64,000 bases of DNA from Salinispora fenicalii (GCF_000514815.1 NZ_AZWQ01000008.1:134-64133), one strand, 5' to 3'; numbered from the stretch's first letter, positions 9,223 through 19,151 are shown. Translations and numbers: made by a program. Notes: generated by a model from the sequence alone, not told the origin.

Positions 9223-9780
9223 TCAGACCTCGAGCAGCTCGGCTTCCTTGTGCTTGATCAATTCGTCTACGGTGCCGACGAATCGCTGAGTCAGATCGTC
9301 TAGCTCCTTCTCGGCACGGCGCCCGTCATCCTCGCCGACCTCCCCGGCCTTGACCAACCGGTCCAGCTCCTCCTTGGCCTTGCGGCGGATGTTGCGGACC
9401 GCCACCTTGGCCTCCTCCCCCTTGTGCCGAGCCACCTTGATCATCTCGCGGCGGCGCTCTTCGGTCATCTGCGGGAGCAGAATGCGCAGCTGGTTACCCT
9501 CATTGTTGGGGTTTACCCCGAGGTCGGAGTCGCGGATCGCCTTTTCCATGGCGTTGGTCTGCGAGGTGTCGTACGGCTTGATGATGACCATTCGGGGCTC
9601 CGGCACCCCGATCGACGCCATCTGCGGCAACGGGGTCGGGCTGCCGTAGTAGTCGATGATGATCTTGGAGAACATGGCGGCGTTGGCGCGGCCGGTGCGG
9701 ATGGCCCCGAACTCCTCCTTGGCGTGCTCGATGGCACGCTCCATCTTCTCCTCGGCCTCGAGGAGGGTTTCGTCGATCAC
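9223..9780 (-). CDS. frr: Ribosome recycling factor
   Basis: The 185-residue product (typical length) releases mRNA from post-termination ribosomes with EF-G. Family features include [12 protein letters not shown] near the N-terminus, [14 protein letters not shown], and the long charged helices of the three-helix bundle ending in [20 protein letters not shown]. It lies directly downstream of pyrH, 69 bases away and in the same direction. Confidence 0.97.
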   Translation of the reverse strand: MIDETLLEAEEKMERAIEHAKEEFGAIRTGRANAAMFSKIIIDYYGSPTPLPQMASIGVPEPRMVIIKPYDTSQTNAMEKAIRDSDLGVNPNNEGNQLRILLPQMTEERRREMIKVARHKGEEAKVAVRNIRRKAKEELDRLVKAGEVGEDDGRRAEKELDDLTQRFVGTVDELIKHKEAELLEV

Positions 9781-9848
9781 CGTTCTCCTCGCCTCCTTCT
9801 CTGCTCGTCGTGGCTGGTCGTGTCGGAGGACCGTCGAGGTCGAACCGC

Positions 9849-10616
9849 TCAGGTGGTGATCAGGGTGCCGATCTTGTCGCCACCCACGGCCCGGGTAATG
9901 GTGTCGTCGCCCTGGGCGCCGAAGACCAACATCGGCAGGCCGTTCTCCATGCAGAGGCTAAACGCGGCGGCGTCAGCGACCCGCAGATTGCGACGAAGCA
10001 CCTCGGAGAAGGTGATCGAGTCGAACTTGCTGGCGGTCGAGTCGATCCGCGGATCCGCCGTGTAGACCCCGTCCACCCCGTTCTTGCTCATCAGCACCAC
10101 ATCGGCCCGGATCTCCAAGGCACGCTGCGCGGCGACGGTGTCGGTGGAGAAGTACGGCATGCCAGCACCGGCCCCGAAAATCACCACCCGCCCCTTCTCC
10201 AGGTGTCGGATGGCACGCAGCGGAATGTAGGACTCGGCGACCTGGGCCATCGTGATGGCGCTCTGCACCCGGGTCTCGATGCCCTCCTTCTCCAGAAAAT
10301 CCTGGAGGGCGAGGCAATTCATCACCGTGCCAAGCATGCCCATGTAGTCGGCCCGGGCCCGGTCCATGCCCCGCTTCTGCAACTCGGCGCCCCGGAAGAA
10401 GTTGCCTCCACCGACCACCACCGAGACCTGCACGCCGCGCCGGACCACGGTCGCGATCTGTTGGGCGATGGCCTGAACAACATCGGGATCAACACCGATC
10501 GCGCCCCCACCGAACACCTCGCCGGAGAGCTTCAGCACCACCCGACGCGCGCGGCCAGGAGGCGGCGCCGTCGGATCCTCCGCCAGCAGACTCCGGTCAC
10601 TCACAACCTGTGTCAT
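9849..10616 (-). CDS. pyrH: UMP kinase
   Basis: This amino-acid-kinase-fold enzyme phosphorylates UMP to UDP in pyrimidine synthesis. Visible motifs are [13 protein letters not shown] (phosphate loop), [13 protein letters not shown] and the nucleotide-binding segment [19 protein letters not shown]. The 255-residue length is usual for actinobacteria, with a short disordered leader (about 22 residues) before the fold. It is located between tsf and frr. Confidence 0.97.
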   Translation of the reverse strand: MTQVVSDRSLLAEDPTAPPPGRARRVVLKLSGEVFGGGAIGVDPDVVQAIAQQIATVVRRGVQVSVVVGGGNFFRGAELQKRGMDRARADYMGMLGTVMNCLALQDFLEKEGIETRVQSAITMAQVAESYIPLRAIRHLEKGRVVIFGAGAGMPYFSTDTVAAQRALEIRADVVLMSKNGVDGVYTADPRIDSTASKFDSITFSEVLRRNLRVADAAAFSLCMENGLPMLVFGAQGDDTITRAVGGDKIGTLITT

Positions 10617-10679
10617 CCTCCCCGCCCTTCACCATGCGTACGCCCCACGTGCCGCGAATCGCCGCCACCGACCCTATGT

Positions 10680-10727
10680 GACGAGGAGGCCGCGGTGCTT
10701 GACACGTACACCGGCGACCTCCTCGTC
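10680..10727 (-). terminator. Terminator between tsf and pyrH
   Basis: GACGAGGAGG pairs with CCTCCTCGTC, and the stem extends inward through CGCGGTG/CACCGGCG with mismatches. It lies 41 bases beyond the tsf stop, so pyrH may need its own promoter. Confidence 0.6.
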
Positions 10728-10768
10728 CACGTTCCCGTCCCGAGCGCCGGCAAGCGCTCGGGCTCGGC

Positions 10769-11596
10769 TCAGGCCTGGCCGACCTCGAACCGGACGAAGC
10801 GGGTGACCTCGACACCGGCCTCGGCCAGAACCTGCCGCACCGACTTCTTGTTGTCGGTGACCGATGCCTGCTCCAGCAGGACGAAGTCCTTGAAGAAGGA
10901 GTTCACCCGACCCTCGGTGATCTTCGGCAGCGCCGCCTCGGGCTTGTTCTCCTCCCGGGCGGTCTGCTCGGCGATGCGCCGCTCGGACTCGACGACCTCC
11001 ACCGGCACCTCGTCCCGGGTCAGGTACTTCGGGCGCATCGCGGCGATCTGCATCGCCACACCACGCGCGTCGGCGTCACCCGCCTCGTCGGTCTTGCCGG
11101 TGTACTGCACCAGCACACCGACGGCCGGCGGCAGATCCTGCGCCTTGCGGTGCAGGTAGACCGCGACCGTGCCGTCCAGCTTCGCGAACCGGTTCAGTAC
11201 CAGCTTCTCGCCGATCTTGGCGGACTGCTCCTGGACCAGCTCGGCGACGCCCTTGCCATCGATCTCACTGGCCAGCAGTTCCTCGGCGTTGCTCACGCCG
11301 GTGCGCTCGCCGTGCTCGACCAGCTGCTGGGCCAGCGCGACGAAGCTGTCGGTCTTGGCGACGAAGTCCGTCTCGCAGTTGAGCTCCAGCAGGGCCTTGC
11401 CGGAGTGCGCGACCAGACCGTTGGCGGCGGTCCGGCCAGCCCGCTTGCCGACATCCTTGGCGCCCTTGACGCGCAGAACCTCGACGGCCTTGTCGAAGTC
11501 GCCCTCGGCCTCGGTCAACGCCTTCTTGCTGTCCATCATGCCGGCGCCGGTGAGGTCGCGGAGCTTCTTGACATCCGCGGCGGTGAAGTTGGACAT
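10769..11596 (-). CDS. tsf: Translation elongation factor Ts
   Basis: The 275-residue product is the guanine-nucleotide exchange factor for EF-Tu. The start [20 protein letters not shown] is diagnostic (UBA-like N-terminal domain), as is [15 protein letters not shown]. The ATG follows GAGAGAG; the longer open frame upstream only runs through the rpsB-tsf spacer. It follows rpsB in the conserved order. Confidence 0.97.
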   Translation of the reverse strand: MSNFTAADVKKLRDLTGAGMMDSKKALTEAEGDFDKAVEVLRVKGAKDVGKRAGRTAANGLVAHSGKALLELNCETDFVAKTDSFVALAQQLVEHGERTGVSNAEELLASEIDGKGVAELVQEQSAKIGEKLVLNRFAKLDGTVAVYLHRKAQDLPPAVGVLVQYTGKTDEAGDADARGVAMQIAAMRPKYLTRDEVPVEVVESERRIAEQTAREENKPEAALPKITEGRVNSFFKDFVLLEQASVTDNKKSVRQVLAEAGVEVTRFVRFEVGQA

Positions 11597-11685
11597 GACT
11601 CTCTCTTCAGTGGTGAGACTGCGGGTGGGTGGTCTGGGATGACGATGTACCCGGACCCCGCCGAACAGCGGGGACGGGTGGGCGG

Positions 11686-12552
11686 TCACTCCGCGGCGGC
11701 TGCCGCCGGCTGCTCGTCGGTCTTGGCCGGCTGCTCGTCGGTCTTGGCCGGCTGCTCGTCGGTCTTCTTCGGCTGCTCGAGCAGCTCGCGCTCCCACTCG
11801 GCCAGCGGCTCGTCGGTGGCGACCCCCGCCTCCGGCTTCTCGTCGGTGCCCCGGCGGCGGCCAGAACGGGCGATCAGGCCATCGGCGACGGCGGCGGCCA
11901 CAACCTTGGTCAGCAGCTCCGCCGAGCGGATCGCATCGTCGTTACCCGGAATCGGGTAGTCGACCTCGTCCGGGTCACAGTTGGTGTCGAGTACCGCGAT
12001 GACCGGGATGCCCAGCTTGCGGGCCTCGTCAACGGCGATGTGCTCCTTCTTCGTGTCGACCACCCAGATCGCGGCCGGGAGCTTCTGCATGTCCCGCAGA
12101 CCCCCGAGAGTACGCGACAGCTTCCCCTTCTCGCGGTTGAGCTGCAGCGTCTCCTTCTTGGTGTAGCCGGCCGCGGTGCCGCTCAGGTCACCGAGGGCCT
12201 CCAGCTCCTTCATCCGCTGGAGCCGCTTGTACACCGTCTGGAAGTTGGTCAACATGCCGCCGAGCCAGCGGTGGTTGACGTACGGCTGGCCAACCCGGGT
12301 CGCCTGCTCGGCGATCGCCTCCTGCGCCTGCTTCTTGGTCCCGACGAAGAGGATGCTGCCCCCCTCGGCGACCGTCCCGCGCACGAACTCGTACGCCTTC
12401 TCGATGTAGTCGAGGGTCTGGCGCAGGTCGATGATGTAGATACCGTTGCGCTCGGTGAAGATGAAACGCTTCATCTTCGGGTTCCAGCGCCGGGTCTGGT
12501 GCCCGAAGTGGACACCACTCTCGAGCAGCTGGCGCATGGTCACGACGGCCAT
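11686..12552 (-). CDS. rpsB: 30S ribosomal protein S2 with an acidic repeat tail
   Basis: The 288-residue S2 starts [20 protein letters not shown] and contains [12 protein letters not shown] and [15 protein letters not shown]. The core ends near residue 235. The remaining tail is low-complexity and carries tandem copies of KTDEQPA encoded by 21-bp repeats (about 11705-11768) before a poly-Ala end. Actinobacterial S2 proteins often have extended tails, but exact tandem DNA repeats in one are less usual. The ATG follows AAGGAG. Confidence 0.97.
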   Translation of the reverse strand: MAVVTMRQLLESGVHFGHQTRRWNPKMKRFIFTERNGIYIIDLRQTLDYIEKAYEFVRGTVAEGGSILFVGTKKQAQEAIAEQATRVGQPYVNHRWLGGMLTNFQTVYKRLQRMKELEALGDLSGTAAGYTKKETLQLNREKGKLSRTLGGLRDMQKLPAAIWVVDTKKEHIAVDEARKLGIPVIAVLDTNCDPDEVDYPIPGNDDAIRSAELLTKVVAAAVADGLIARSGRRRGTDEKPEAGVATDEPLAEWERELLEQPKKTDEQPAKTDEQPAKTDEQPAAAAAE

Positions 12553-13006
12553 GGTTACTCCTTGCATCCCTGGTTGTTCCGCCCGGCCGGCGGCTGGGCG
12601 TCCTGGCGCCCGGTCGTCGGCCGTGATGGGCCCGACCCAAAGGTCAGGACCAGGGAGCCGCCGCCCCACGGCAAGCCGCGGAGAGGGCGCGCGAGGTCGA
12701 CCGCGCAAGGCGGTCGCCAGTCGACCAGTGTACGCCACCACCCGCTAACCCCGCCTTCGGGAGTAAGGGTCGCAACGCCGGGATTGTCACAGGCCCCAGC
12801 CCCGCCGGACCGGCGTTAGCTGGCCGGCCAGGCCCGCGTGAGGCGGGCCTGGCAACGTCGAGCCGACCAGGCCGACGTTGAACCGGCCGGACCGGCATTG
12901 GCTGGCTGGCCGGGCGTTGGGTGGCCCGGCATTGGCTGGCCCGGCGGGCCGACGTTGGGCTGGCCGCCGGAACCAGGATTGTCCGGCAGCCAGCCCGACC
13001 GGCGGA
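12553..13006. other. rpsB upstream region with GC-rich imperfect repeats
   Basis: This 450-base stretch must contain the rpsB promoter and the end of the leftward membrane-protein gene. Between about 12800 and 12985 it is built of short imperfect repeats of the GGCTGGCCCGGCATTGG type, which can form alternative hairpins. I see no protein-like frame; the open frames here are by-products of the repeats. Confidence 0.5.
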
Positions 13007-13939
13007 TCAGCCGACCGCGAGCGCCGCCGCCACGAAGAGCACCAGGCCGGCGGTGAGATGGGCCGTCGGTGGACGCAGCCAACCGCGACCATCCGCCATC
13101 GACAACCCACCGGCACGCAGCCCGTACAGGCCGACGGCGAAGATCGGCACCCCGCTGACGAGGAACATCCCGGCCAGCACGTTCGCCGCTGTCAGTTCCC
13201 CGGTCAGCCCGTCCAGCAACACCCGCAGCGCCGGCACCTCGAAGGCCAACACCAGGACGGTGAAGATCACCGCCAACGCCGGGCGGCGCGTCCGATAGAC
13301 ACCGTCGCTCGCCGGGGGAGCCGGCGTCGCCGCGGGCGACAGATCACCGCGCGGCTCGACCGGCGGCATCGCTCCGGTCGGCAGCTCCAGCGGGTTCACC
13401 GCCTCGTCGTCGGGGCGGGTCGGCTCCACGATCGGGTACCCGCCCAGCGCGCCCGGCCGCCCCGGCTCCACGACCGGGCCGGCTCCACCAAACGCATCCG
13501 CGCTGGAGACCGAGAGTTGGTCACGTGCCTCCCGCGAACGCCGCCCCGGCCGGTCAGCAGCGGATTCACCGGTAGTCTCCGGATCGGCAGCCCGCCGCGA
13601 GCGGCTCGCCCGGTAGCCGTCGGTCTCGGACCGGGCGTCGCCGTACGCACCCGTGACGCTGAAACGTCCGGAGTCATCCTCGCTGATCCGAAACGCACCG
13701 GAGTCCTCGGGACGGCCGAGTCCTCCCCGCCCGTCGCCGAGGTCTCCGTACCGGCCGTCCCCGCCACCCTGCTCGGGGCCCCGAAGATCCCCCTCGCCGT
13801 GGCGGCTCTCACCCCGCCACGTCGGCTCCCCATAACCCCGCTCTCGATCGTCGTGGTACCAACGCGACTCCTGATCTTCAGTGAAACTCCGTCGTCCGTC
13901 CACGCCGGCACCGTATGCGACCGACTGCGCGGACGCCAT
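13007..13939 (-). CDS. Hypothetical membrane protein with a long charged N-terminus
   Basis: About 310 residues. The first 210 are polar, Gly/Arg/Asp-rich and probably disordered. The C-terminal 95 hold three or four hydrophobic helices: [38 protein letters not shown] and [19 protein letters not shown] recognise no enzyme motif. It lies between rpsB (same direction) and yraN (divergent). The start is uncertain: the ATG given here begins [12 protein letters not shown], and an earlier in-frame start exists at 13978. Confidence 0.65.
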   Translation of the reverse strand: MASAQSVAYGAGVDGRRSFTEDQESRWYHDDRERGYGEPTWRGESRHGEGDLRGPEQGGGDGRYGDLGDGRGGLGRPEDSGAFRISEDDSGRFSVTGAYGDARSETDGYRASRSRRAADPETTGESAADRPGRRSREARDQLSVSSADAFGGAGPVVEPGRPGALGGYPIVEPTRPDDEAVNPLELPTGAMPPVEPRGDLSPAATPAPPASDGVYRTRRPALAVIFTVLVLAFEVPALRVLLDGLTGELTAANVLAGMFLVSGVPIFAVGLYGLRAGGLSMADGRGWLRPPTAHLTAGLVLFVAAALAVG

Positions 13940-14083
13940 TCGCCGGGTGGCCGCCCCCGGCCTGCACCAACCCACCAACCCTGGTCATCTGACGATCACT
14001 GTCTGTATCGACAAGGTGGTCCGCTCCAACTCCCGGCGTAGGCCACGATCGCCACCGAAGGCAATCCCCCTGGCCCGACGAGG

Positions 14084-14152
14084 GCTTGATCATCGCCCTT
14101 GACGCAATGAGAGCTTCATCATCGCCGTTACCACGGCGAGAGCTTGATCATC
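14084..14152. repeat. Three tandem 29-bp repeats with a GCTTGATCATC core
   Basis: GCTTGATCATC, GCTTCATCATC and GCTTGATCATC occur at 14084, 14113 and 14142, exactly 29 bases apart. The DNA between them is only loosely similar. They lie upstream of yraN, in the spacer between divergent genes. Confidence 0.7.
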
Positions 14153-14235
14153 CGCTCGTCCACAGGCGACCCCGTCGTCCACAGGCCCGTCCCGCCCGGC
14201 TGCAGCCCAGAGCCGAACCCGGCACCGTGCCGGGC

Positions 14236-14592
14236 ATGAGCAGACACAACCAGTTGGTGGGCGCATACGGGGAACGCTGCGCCCTCCGACACCTGATCAC
14301 GGCGGGGCTCCGGCCGGTAGCCCGCAACTGGCGCTGCCCACACGGCGAGATCGACATCATCGCCTGGGACGGCCCAGTCCTCGCCATCTGCGAGGTCAAA
14401 ACCCGGCGCACCGACACCTTCGGCACCCCCACCGCGGCCGTGACCGGCACCAAAGCCCGCCGGCTACGTCTCCTCGCCGCCCGCTGGCTCGCCGAGACCG
14501 GGACCCGGGCCGACGAGGTGCGCTTCGACGTGCTCGCTATCCGCCTCACCGGTGGCCCGCCCCGCGTCGAGCACCTGAAAGGGGCCTTCTGA
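14236..14592 (+). CDS. yraN: YraN/UPF0102 family protein (predicted endonuclease fold)
   Basis: The 118-residue product matches the UPF0102 family: GAYGERCALRHL at the N-terminus, the nuclease-like core EIDIIAWDGPVLAICEVKTRR with the D…EVK pattern of the restriction-endonuclease fold, and RFDVLAI near the end. The function is not established; Holliday-junction-nuclease similarity is known for the family. The ATG at MSRHNQ is preferred over a longer frame. It is followed 15 bases later by comM, as in other actinobacteria. Confidence 0.92.
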   Translation: MSRHNQLVGAYGERCALRHLITAGLRPVARNWRCPHGEIDIIAWDGPVLAICEVKTRRTDTFGTPTAAVTGTKARRLRLLAARWLAETGTRADEVRFDVLAIRLTGGPPRVEHLKGAF

Positions 14593-14607
14593 CATGGGAG
14601 CGCACCG

Positions 14608-16128
14608 ATGAGCTACGCCCGGGTCCGCTGCGTCGGCCTGGTCGGGGTCGCCGGGCATGTGCTGCAGGTCGAAGCCGACCTCGCCCCCGGCCTGCCCACC
14701 GTGGCGATCACCGGTCTACCGGATACCGCCCTGCACGAAGCGCGCGACCGCGTCCGGGCCGCGGTGGTCAACTCCGGTCGGGCCTGGCCCAACCGCCGGA
14801 TCACCATCAACCTGCTCCCCGCCACCCTGCCCAAACACGGCTCCAGCTTCGACCTCGCGATCGCGGTAGCGGTGCTGGGCAGCGCCGGGGAGCTACCGCT
14901 GGCCCCGCTGGATCAGGTGGTGCTCCTCGGCGAGTTGGGCCTGGACGGCACCGTCCGCCCCGTCCGCGGTGCCCTACCCATGGTCGCCGCGGCGGCCCGC
15001 GCCGGCCACCACCGGGTGGTCGTTCCCCTCGACAACGCCACCGAGGCGAGCATGATCCCCGGCATCCAGGTCCACCCCGTCCGCAGCCTCCGCCAGCTGG
15101 CCGCCTTCCTCACCGACGGCACTCCCCTGCCGCCGCCGCCCCAGGCCACCCGGGCGGACCCCACCCCCACCCTCGACCTGGCCGACATCGCCGGCCAGAG
15201 TCTGGGCCGGCGCGCCCTGGAGATCGCCGCCGCCGGCGGCCACCACCTCGCCCTACTCGGCCCGCCCGGCGCCGGCAAGACCATGCTCGCCGAACGGCTC
15301 CCGTCGGTCCTGCCCGAGCTGCCCGACGACGCGGCGATGGAGGTGACGTCGCTGCACTCGATCGCCGGCCTGATGCCCTCCGGTGGGCAGTTGATCCGAC
15401 GACCACCGTTCCAGGCGCCGCACCACACCGCCACGGTCTCGGCGTTGGTCGGTGGTGGCTCCGGCCTCGCCCGCCCCGGCGCGGTATCCCTGGCCCACCG
15501 GGGCGTGCTGCTGCTAGATGAAGTTCCCGAATTCGATAGACGCGCTCTCGACGCCCTCCGGCAGCCACTCGAGCACGGCCGGGTCCGGTTGGCCCGCTCC
15601 CGAGGCACCGCCGAATACCCAGCCCGGGTGCAGCTCGTCCTGGCCGCCAACCCCTGCCCCTGCGCCAAACCGGCCGGGGACATCTCCTGCGACTGCACCC
15701 CGCTCGCCCGCCGCCGCTACCTCGGCCGCCTCTCCGGCCCGCTCCTCGACCGGGTCGACATCCAGGTGACGGTGCGACCGATACGCGCCGCCGAGCTGAT
15801 GCAGGTGAGCTCCGGCGGCGAGTCGTCCGTCGTGGTGGCCGCCCGGGTCGCGGCGGCCCGCGCGGCGGCCCTCGACCGCTGGTCCCGCCTCGGCCCACGG
15901 AGTAACGCCGAACTACCCGGGCCGGTGCTGCGGCGGCCACCCTGGTGCCTGCCCACCCCGGACCTCCGGGAGCTACGTGCTCGGCTCGACCGGGGATCAC
16001 TCTCGGCCCGGGGCTTCGACCGCGTCCTCCGGTTGGCGTGGACGATCGCCGACCTGGACGGACGGCAGCGCCCCGACGCCGAGGACGTCCGAGAGGCGAT
16101 CGGCCTGCGCACCGGGGAGGCACTGTGA
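14608..16128 (+). CDS. comM: YifB/ComM family Mg-chelatase-like AAA+ ATPase
   Basis: 506 residues. The N-terminal part (to about 170) is the Lon-protease-like ChlI domain (LPTVAITGLPDTALHEARDR, RRITINLLPATLPKHGSSFD). The AAA+ core has the Walker A motif GPPGAGKTMLAERLP and the Walker B segment GVLLLDEVPEFDRRALDALR. A Cys-rich zinc-like stretch (CPCAKPAGDISCDCTP) and the C-terminal Mg_chelatase_C region follow. ComM acts in branch migration during integration of transforming DNA in competent bacteria. Its stop overlaps the GTG of dprA (GTGA), so the two are translationally coupled. Confidence 0.93.
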   Translation: MSYARVRCVGLVGVAGHVLQVEADLAPGLPTVAITGLPDTALHEARDRVRAAVVNSGRAWPNRRITINLLPATLPKHGSSFDLAIAVAVLGSAGELPLAPLDQVVLLGELGLDGTVRPVRGALPMVAAAARAGHHRVVVPLDNATEASMIPGIQVHPVRSLRQLAAFLTDGTPLPPPPQATRADPTPTLDLADIAGQSLGRRALEIAAAGGHHLALLGPPGAGKTMLAERLPSVLPELPDDAAMEVTSLHSIAGLMPSGGQLIRRPPFQAPHHTATVSALVGGGSGLARPGAVSLAHRGVLLLDEVPEFDRRALDALRQPLEHGRVRLARSRGTAEYPARVQLVLAANPCPCAKPAGDISCDCTPLARRRYLGRLSGPLLDRVDIQVTVRPIRAAELMQVSSGGESSVVVAARVAAARAAALDRWSRLGPRSNAELPGPVLRRPPWCLPTPDLRELRARLDRGSLSARGFDRVLRLAWTIADLDGRQRPDAEDVREAIGLRTGEAL

Positions 16129-16814
16129 CCAACCGGGGAGAGGCCAGCGCCGAATCCGGGCCGATGGGAAATCCGGAGCCGGCCGGGGTACGAGACCCGA
16201 TATGCCACCGGTCAGCGGCGGCGCTCGACGCCGACCGCCTCGCCCGGGTGGCCCTGACCTGGATCGCCGAACCGGGTAACCGGTCCGTCTTCAGGTTGGT
16301 CGAGCAGCACGGTGCTATTGACGCGCTGACCCTGCTGCGGGAGGGCGGCGCTCCCGAGGACGCACTGCGGCAAACCGTTACCGCCCGACTCTCGGCCGGA
16401 GACCCGCTGGCCGTAGCCGCGGAGGCGATGGAGCGCGCCGACCGCCTCGGCGCCCGGCTGGTGACGCCGGCTGACGACGAGTGGCCACTACCCGTCGCCG
16501 ACCTACGCCGCCTCGTGCTGGCGGGTTCGACCCGCCGGGTCGACCGGGAGACCGCCCCACCGCTCTGCTTCTGGGTGCGGGGCGGGCACCCTATGGCCGA
16601 GACGCTGGACCGGTCGGTCGCGGTGGTGGGCGCCCGGGCCGCGACCGGCTACGGCCTCCACGTGGGCACCGAGCTGGCGTACGGACTGGCCGAGCGGGGT
16701 TGGACGGTCGTCTCGGGCGGGGCGTTCGGGATCGACGCCGCCGCGCACCGGGGGGCGCTGACCGCCGGCGGGCTGACCGTCTCCGTGCTCGCCTGCGGCC
16801 TGGACAGGTCTTGA
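16125..16814 (+). pseudogene. dprA: dprA, 5' fragment interrupted by the mobile element
   Basis: DprA loads RecA onto incoming single-stranded DNA. This fragment holds the N-terminal domain and the first half of the Rossmann-like fold, including VVGARAATGYGLHVG and SGGAFGIDAAAHRGAL. It ends at VLACGLDRS followed by a TGA that comes from inserted DNA. The missing continuation (PYPTGNTALFD…) resumes at 25881. Joining the two at the shared GGACAGG gives an uninterrupted frame. The start is the GTG overlapping the comM stop. The truncated product lacks the rest of the DNA-binding fold and is presumably inactive. Confidence 0.92.
16802..16808 (+). other. attL core (GGACAGG)
   Basis: Seven bases are shared with the right end. 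To the left is dprA; to the right is an att arm (16815-16830) that is the inverted match, 14 of 16 bases, of the arm at 25855-25870. Confidence 0.85.
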
Positions 16815-16840
16815 CCGGCAACATGTTCAACGCCTAGAGT
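16811..16840 (+). promoter_or_regulatory. Promoter of the integrase gene, inside the att arm
   Basis: TTGACC (16811-16816) and TAGAGT (16835-16840) are separated by 18 bases, close to the actinobacterial vegetative consensus. The ATG begins only seven bases after the -10 box and no ribosome binding site is present, so the transcript is predicted to be leaderless or nearly so. The promoter spacer is the att arm itself, so integrase bound to att should cover its own promoter. Confidence 0.65.
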
Positions 16841-16847
16841 TCTATCT

Positions 16848-18494
16848 ATGTCCCAGAAGCGCAAGCGGACCCGTGCCCTTGGGGTCATCCGGCTAAGCAA
16901 GCACAGCAACCGCCCTGACGATCCTTCGACGAGTCCTGAACGGCAGCGGCAACACATCCTAAGCGTTGCCGCGTCGAAGGGGATGGAAGTTGTGGGTTGG
17001 GCGGAAGACCTGAATATCTCTGCGGTCAAGGTTGCCCCATGGAAGCGTCCGCAGCTTGGGCTTTGGCTGCCAAACCTTAGTCTGGAGAACCCGGCCGGTG
17101 GACGCGTAGAGGAATACGATTGCCTCATCTTCTGGAAGATCGACCGGATAGCGCGGTCGGTGGGCGATTTCGCCTTACTCATCAAGTGGGCTCAAGAGAA
17201 CGAAAAGAATCTGATCGCAACTGATGGTACCGTCGACCTGAGCACTTCGTACGGGAAGGCTATGGCTCAGATTGTAGCCGTATTCGCTGAGCTTGAAGCT
17301 GACATCATCAGAGAACGCGTCAATGATGCTCGCCAAGCGCTGCGGGACGACGGGCGCTGGGGTGGGGGTCGATACCCGTACGGCTTAATTCCTCGTCAAG
17401 CTGAGGGCGGGGGGTGGAGATTAGAGCACCACCCAGAGAACGCCGAGCGGCTACGCGAGATAGTCCGAAGGGTTATAGCTGGCGAGTCAATGAATGCGAT
17501 TGGTCGCGACTTCGATACTCGGGGCATACCAACTCCCAGCGGGGGAAAGCTGTGGGAGCAGGTACACCTAACGCCCATCCTTCGGCATCGTTCTCTACTC
17601 GGCGAGGCAATGCACAATGGGCAGCCCGTGAGGGATGACCTGGGACGGATCGTGCAAGCGTCTGACCCCCTAGTGACGCGAGTCGAGTGGGACAATCTGC
17701 AAAGTCGCCTGGATCAGATATCGATTCCTAAGTTCCGTCAATCGGGAGTATCCATGCTGCTACGCCTCGTTTTTTGTGGGCGCTGCGGGCTACCTCTATG
17801 GCTCCGCCGCAAAACGGTAAAAGGTGTCGAGTATCGCTACTCGGGCTGTAGTGGCGCCTGGTGCGCCAGCCAGAAAAGAACTTGTGATGCACCGGGTATC
17901 CGCACCGATATCTTGGAGGGCATGATCGAGGAAATGATCCTATCCGTTATCGGGGGCTTAGAGGTGATCAAGGTCATAGAATCGGCGGGAGACGACCGTC
18001 GTGAGGAACTAGCGGAAAAATCTGCCAAGCTTGCAGACCTACTAGTTGCGTACGCGGGCGCACCTGAAAGCGTTAAGTCTCGGCTTGCGCCGGACATGGA
18101 AGCTTTGCAGGCGAGGGTTTCTGAGCTTGAGGCCCAGCCGGTCATTGAACCGGAGCGGCGGAAGGTGAACACCGGAAAGACCTTCCGTGATTTGTGGGAG
18201 TCGTCGGACGACGAAGGTAGGCGCGGGTTGCTAATTGAGGCAGGAATCCGAATTGAGGCCATGAAGACGTCTGCCGACTTCAACGGAATTCCGGCTAGGC
18301 TATCCAATCGGCCTGAGCGCGACGATGGGGCGATAATGTTCCACCGTAGTGGTGATGTTGCCGCTGCTATATTTTTGCCGAGAGACCTTTCCGCTCGGGT
18401 AACGGGCGACCCTGAAGCGGCTACTCCGGTTGGCCGACAATCCCCGCTTCCGCCATTCCAATGGACATCGTTAGATCCGGTGATAACAGTCTGA
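16848..18494 (+). CDS. Large serine recombinase (integrase)
   Basis: 548 residues. The resolvase domain starts VIRLSKHS, with Ser17 the predicted nucleophile, and has the downstream arginine segment FWKIDRIARSVGDF and AELEADIIRERVNDAR on the long E helix. A recombinase domain follows (GRWGGGRYPYGLIP, then RGIPTPSGG), then a zinc-ribbon (CGRCGLPLW…C…C) and a coiled-coil stretch (about 385-440). Large serine recombinases join attP and attB of 40-50 bp in one direction and need a directionality factor for excision; no clear such factor is recognised here. It lies at the left end of the element and reads inward. Its codon use is visibly less GC-rich than the chromosomal genes. Confidence 0.95.
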   Translation: MSQKRKRTRALGVIRLSKHSNRPDDPSTSPERQRQHILSVAASKGMEVVGWAEDLNISAVKVAPWKRPQLGLWLPNLSLENPAGGRVEEYDCLIFWKIDRIARSVGDFALLIKWAQENEKNLIATDGTVDLSTSYGKAMAQIVAVFAELEADIIRERVNDARQALRDDGRWGGGRYPYGLIPRQAEGGGWRLEHHPENAERLREIVRRVIAGESMNAIGRDFDTRGIPTPSGGKLWEQVHLTPILRHRSLLGEAMHNGQPVRDDLGRIVQASDPLVTRVEWDNLQSRLDQISIPKFRQSGVSMLLRLVFCGRCGLPLWLRRKTVKGVEYRYSGCSGAWCASQKRTCDAPGIRTDILEGMIEEMILSVIGGLEVIKVIESAGDDRREELAEKSAKLADLLVAYAGAPESVKSRLAPDMEALQARVSELEAQPVIEPERRKVNTGKTFRDLWESSDDEGRRGLLIEAGIRIEAMKTSADFNGIPARLSNRPERDDGAIMFHRSGDVAAAIFLPRDLSARVTGDPEAATPVGRQSPLPPFQWTSLDPVITV

Positions 18495-18513
18495 ATGCCG
18501 CCGATCTACTAAT

Positions 18514-18545
18514 GCCCCGGTAAGGCGAGCAGCCCTTGCCGGGGC
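18514..18545 (+). terminator. Terminator after the integrase gene
   Basis: GCCCCGGTAAGG pairs with CCTTGCCGGGGC (one G-T pair) around an 8-base loop, 20 bases past the stop. There is no U-run. Confidence 0.7.
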
Positions 18546-18680
18546 TTCGCCGTAAGCGCGCTGTTAGGCGGTGCCCCGTTGCGGCGGCGGCAAGCTATAT
18601 CCGCCTTCCGTATCCCGCTTTGGCAAGGAGCCCTGTAGGGGGCTGCGCATCAATGGCAAAGTTAAGGTGTTGCAGCCGCT

Positions 18681-18709
18681 GCTAAGGTGTACGGCAGTTG
18701 CCGCTTAGC
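18681..18709. promoter_or_regulatory. Candidate operator: GCTAAG…CTTAGC inverted repeat upstream of the small wHTH gene
   Basis: GCTAAG (18681-18686) and CTTAGC (18704-18709) frame an inner GGCA/TGCC pair. A second TAAGGTGT direct repeat starts about 20 bases earlier. The same hexamer pair recurs just after the gene. Confidence 0.45.
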
Positions 18710-18764
18710 CACAACGTACTGCCACGGCAACAATCACAGTATTGGGAAGGGGTGATACGTCTGT

Positions 18765-19151
18765 ATGAGCTTCTTGTTTGCTGGCCCGTACGGGGCCGTG
18801 CATCAAACTGAGCTGCGGAGGATCAGCCGTAACCCCGAGGTCGGACCGGCGCACGTACGGCTGTTCATGCTGGCAATGGCTGAGGCTAACCAGATTGGGC
18901 ACGCTGAGTTCCGCGCCGGGGCGCTACGGGAATTCCTCGGCCGACCAGACCGGGCAACCGGGCGCGTCACGCCCAGCTCTGCTGCGACGGTCAGCGACGC
19001 TATCGCGAAGGCGAAGCGGCTAGGGATGCTGCACGTCGATTCGTGCGCTCGGTGCCTGGTGCTGTCGTCGTACCTGTTCCAGAAGGCCGGGAGGGGCACC
19101 ATGTCGTGTAGCTTCCACAACGTTCGCAAGGCCCGGATCGAGGCTGCTTAG
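18765..19151 (+). CDS. Putative winged-helix DNA-binding protein of the element
   Basis: A 128-residue basic protein. The middle region (VRLFMLAMAEANQIGHAEF…LREFLGRPD…SSAATVSDAIAKAKRLGML) has the helix pattern of a winged helix-turn-helix, where 'AATVSDAIAKAKRLGML' would be the recognition helix leading into the wing. A Cys-x2-Cys pair (SCARC) follows. Such small proteins in phages and plasmids control transcription or replication; which applies here is not shown. The start is the ATG after GGAAGGGG (spacing is long, about 12). Flanking GCTAAG/CTTAGC inverted repeats are natural candidates for its binding sites. Confidence 0.6.
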   Translation: MSFLFAGPYGAVHQTELRRISRNPEVGPAHVRLFMLAMAEANQIGHAEFRAGALREFLGRPDRATGRVTPSSAATVSDAIAKAKRLGMLHVDSCARCLVLSSYLFQKAGRGTMSCSFHNVRKARIEAA

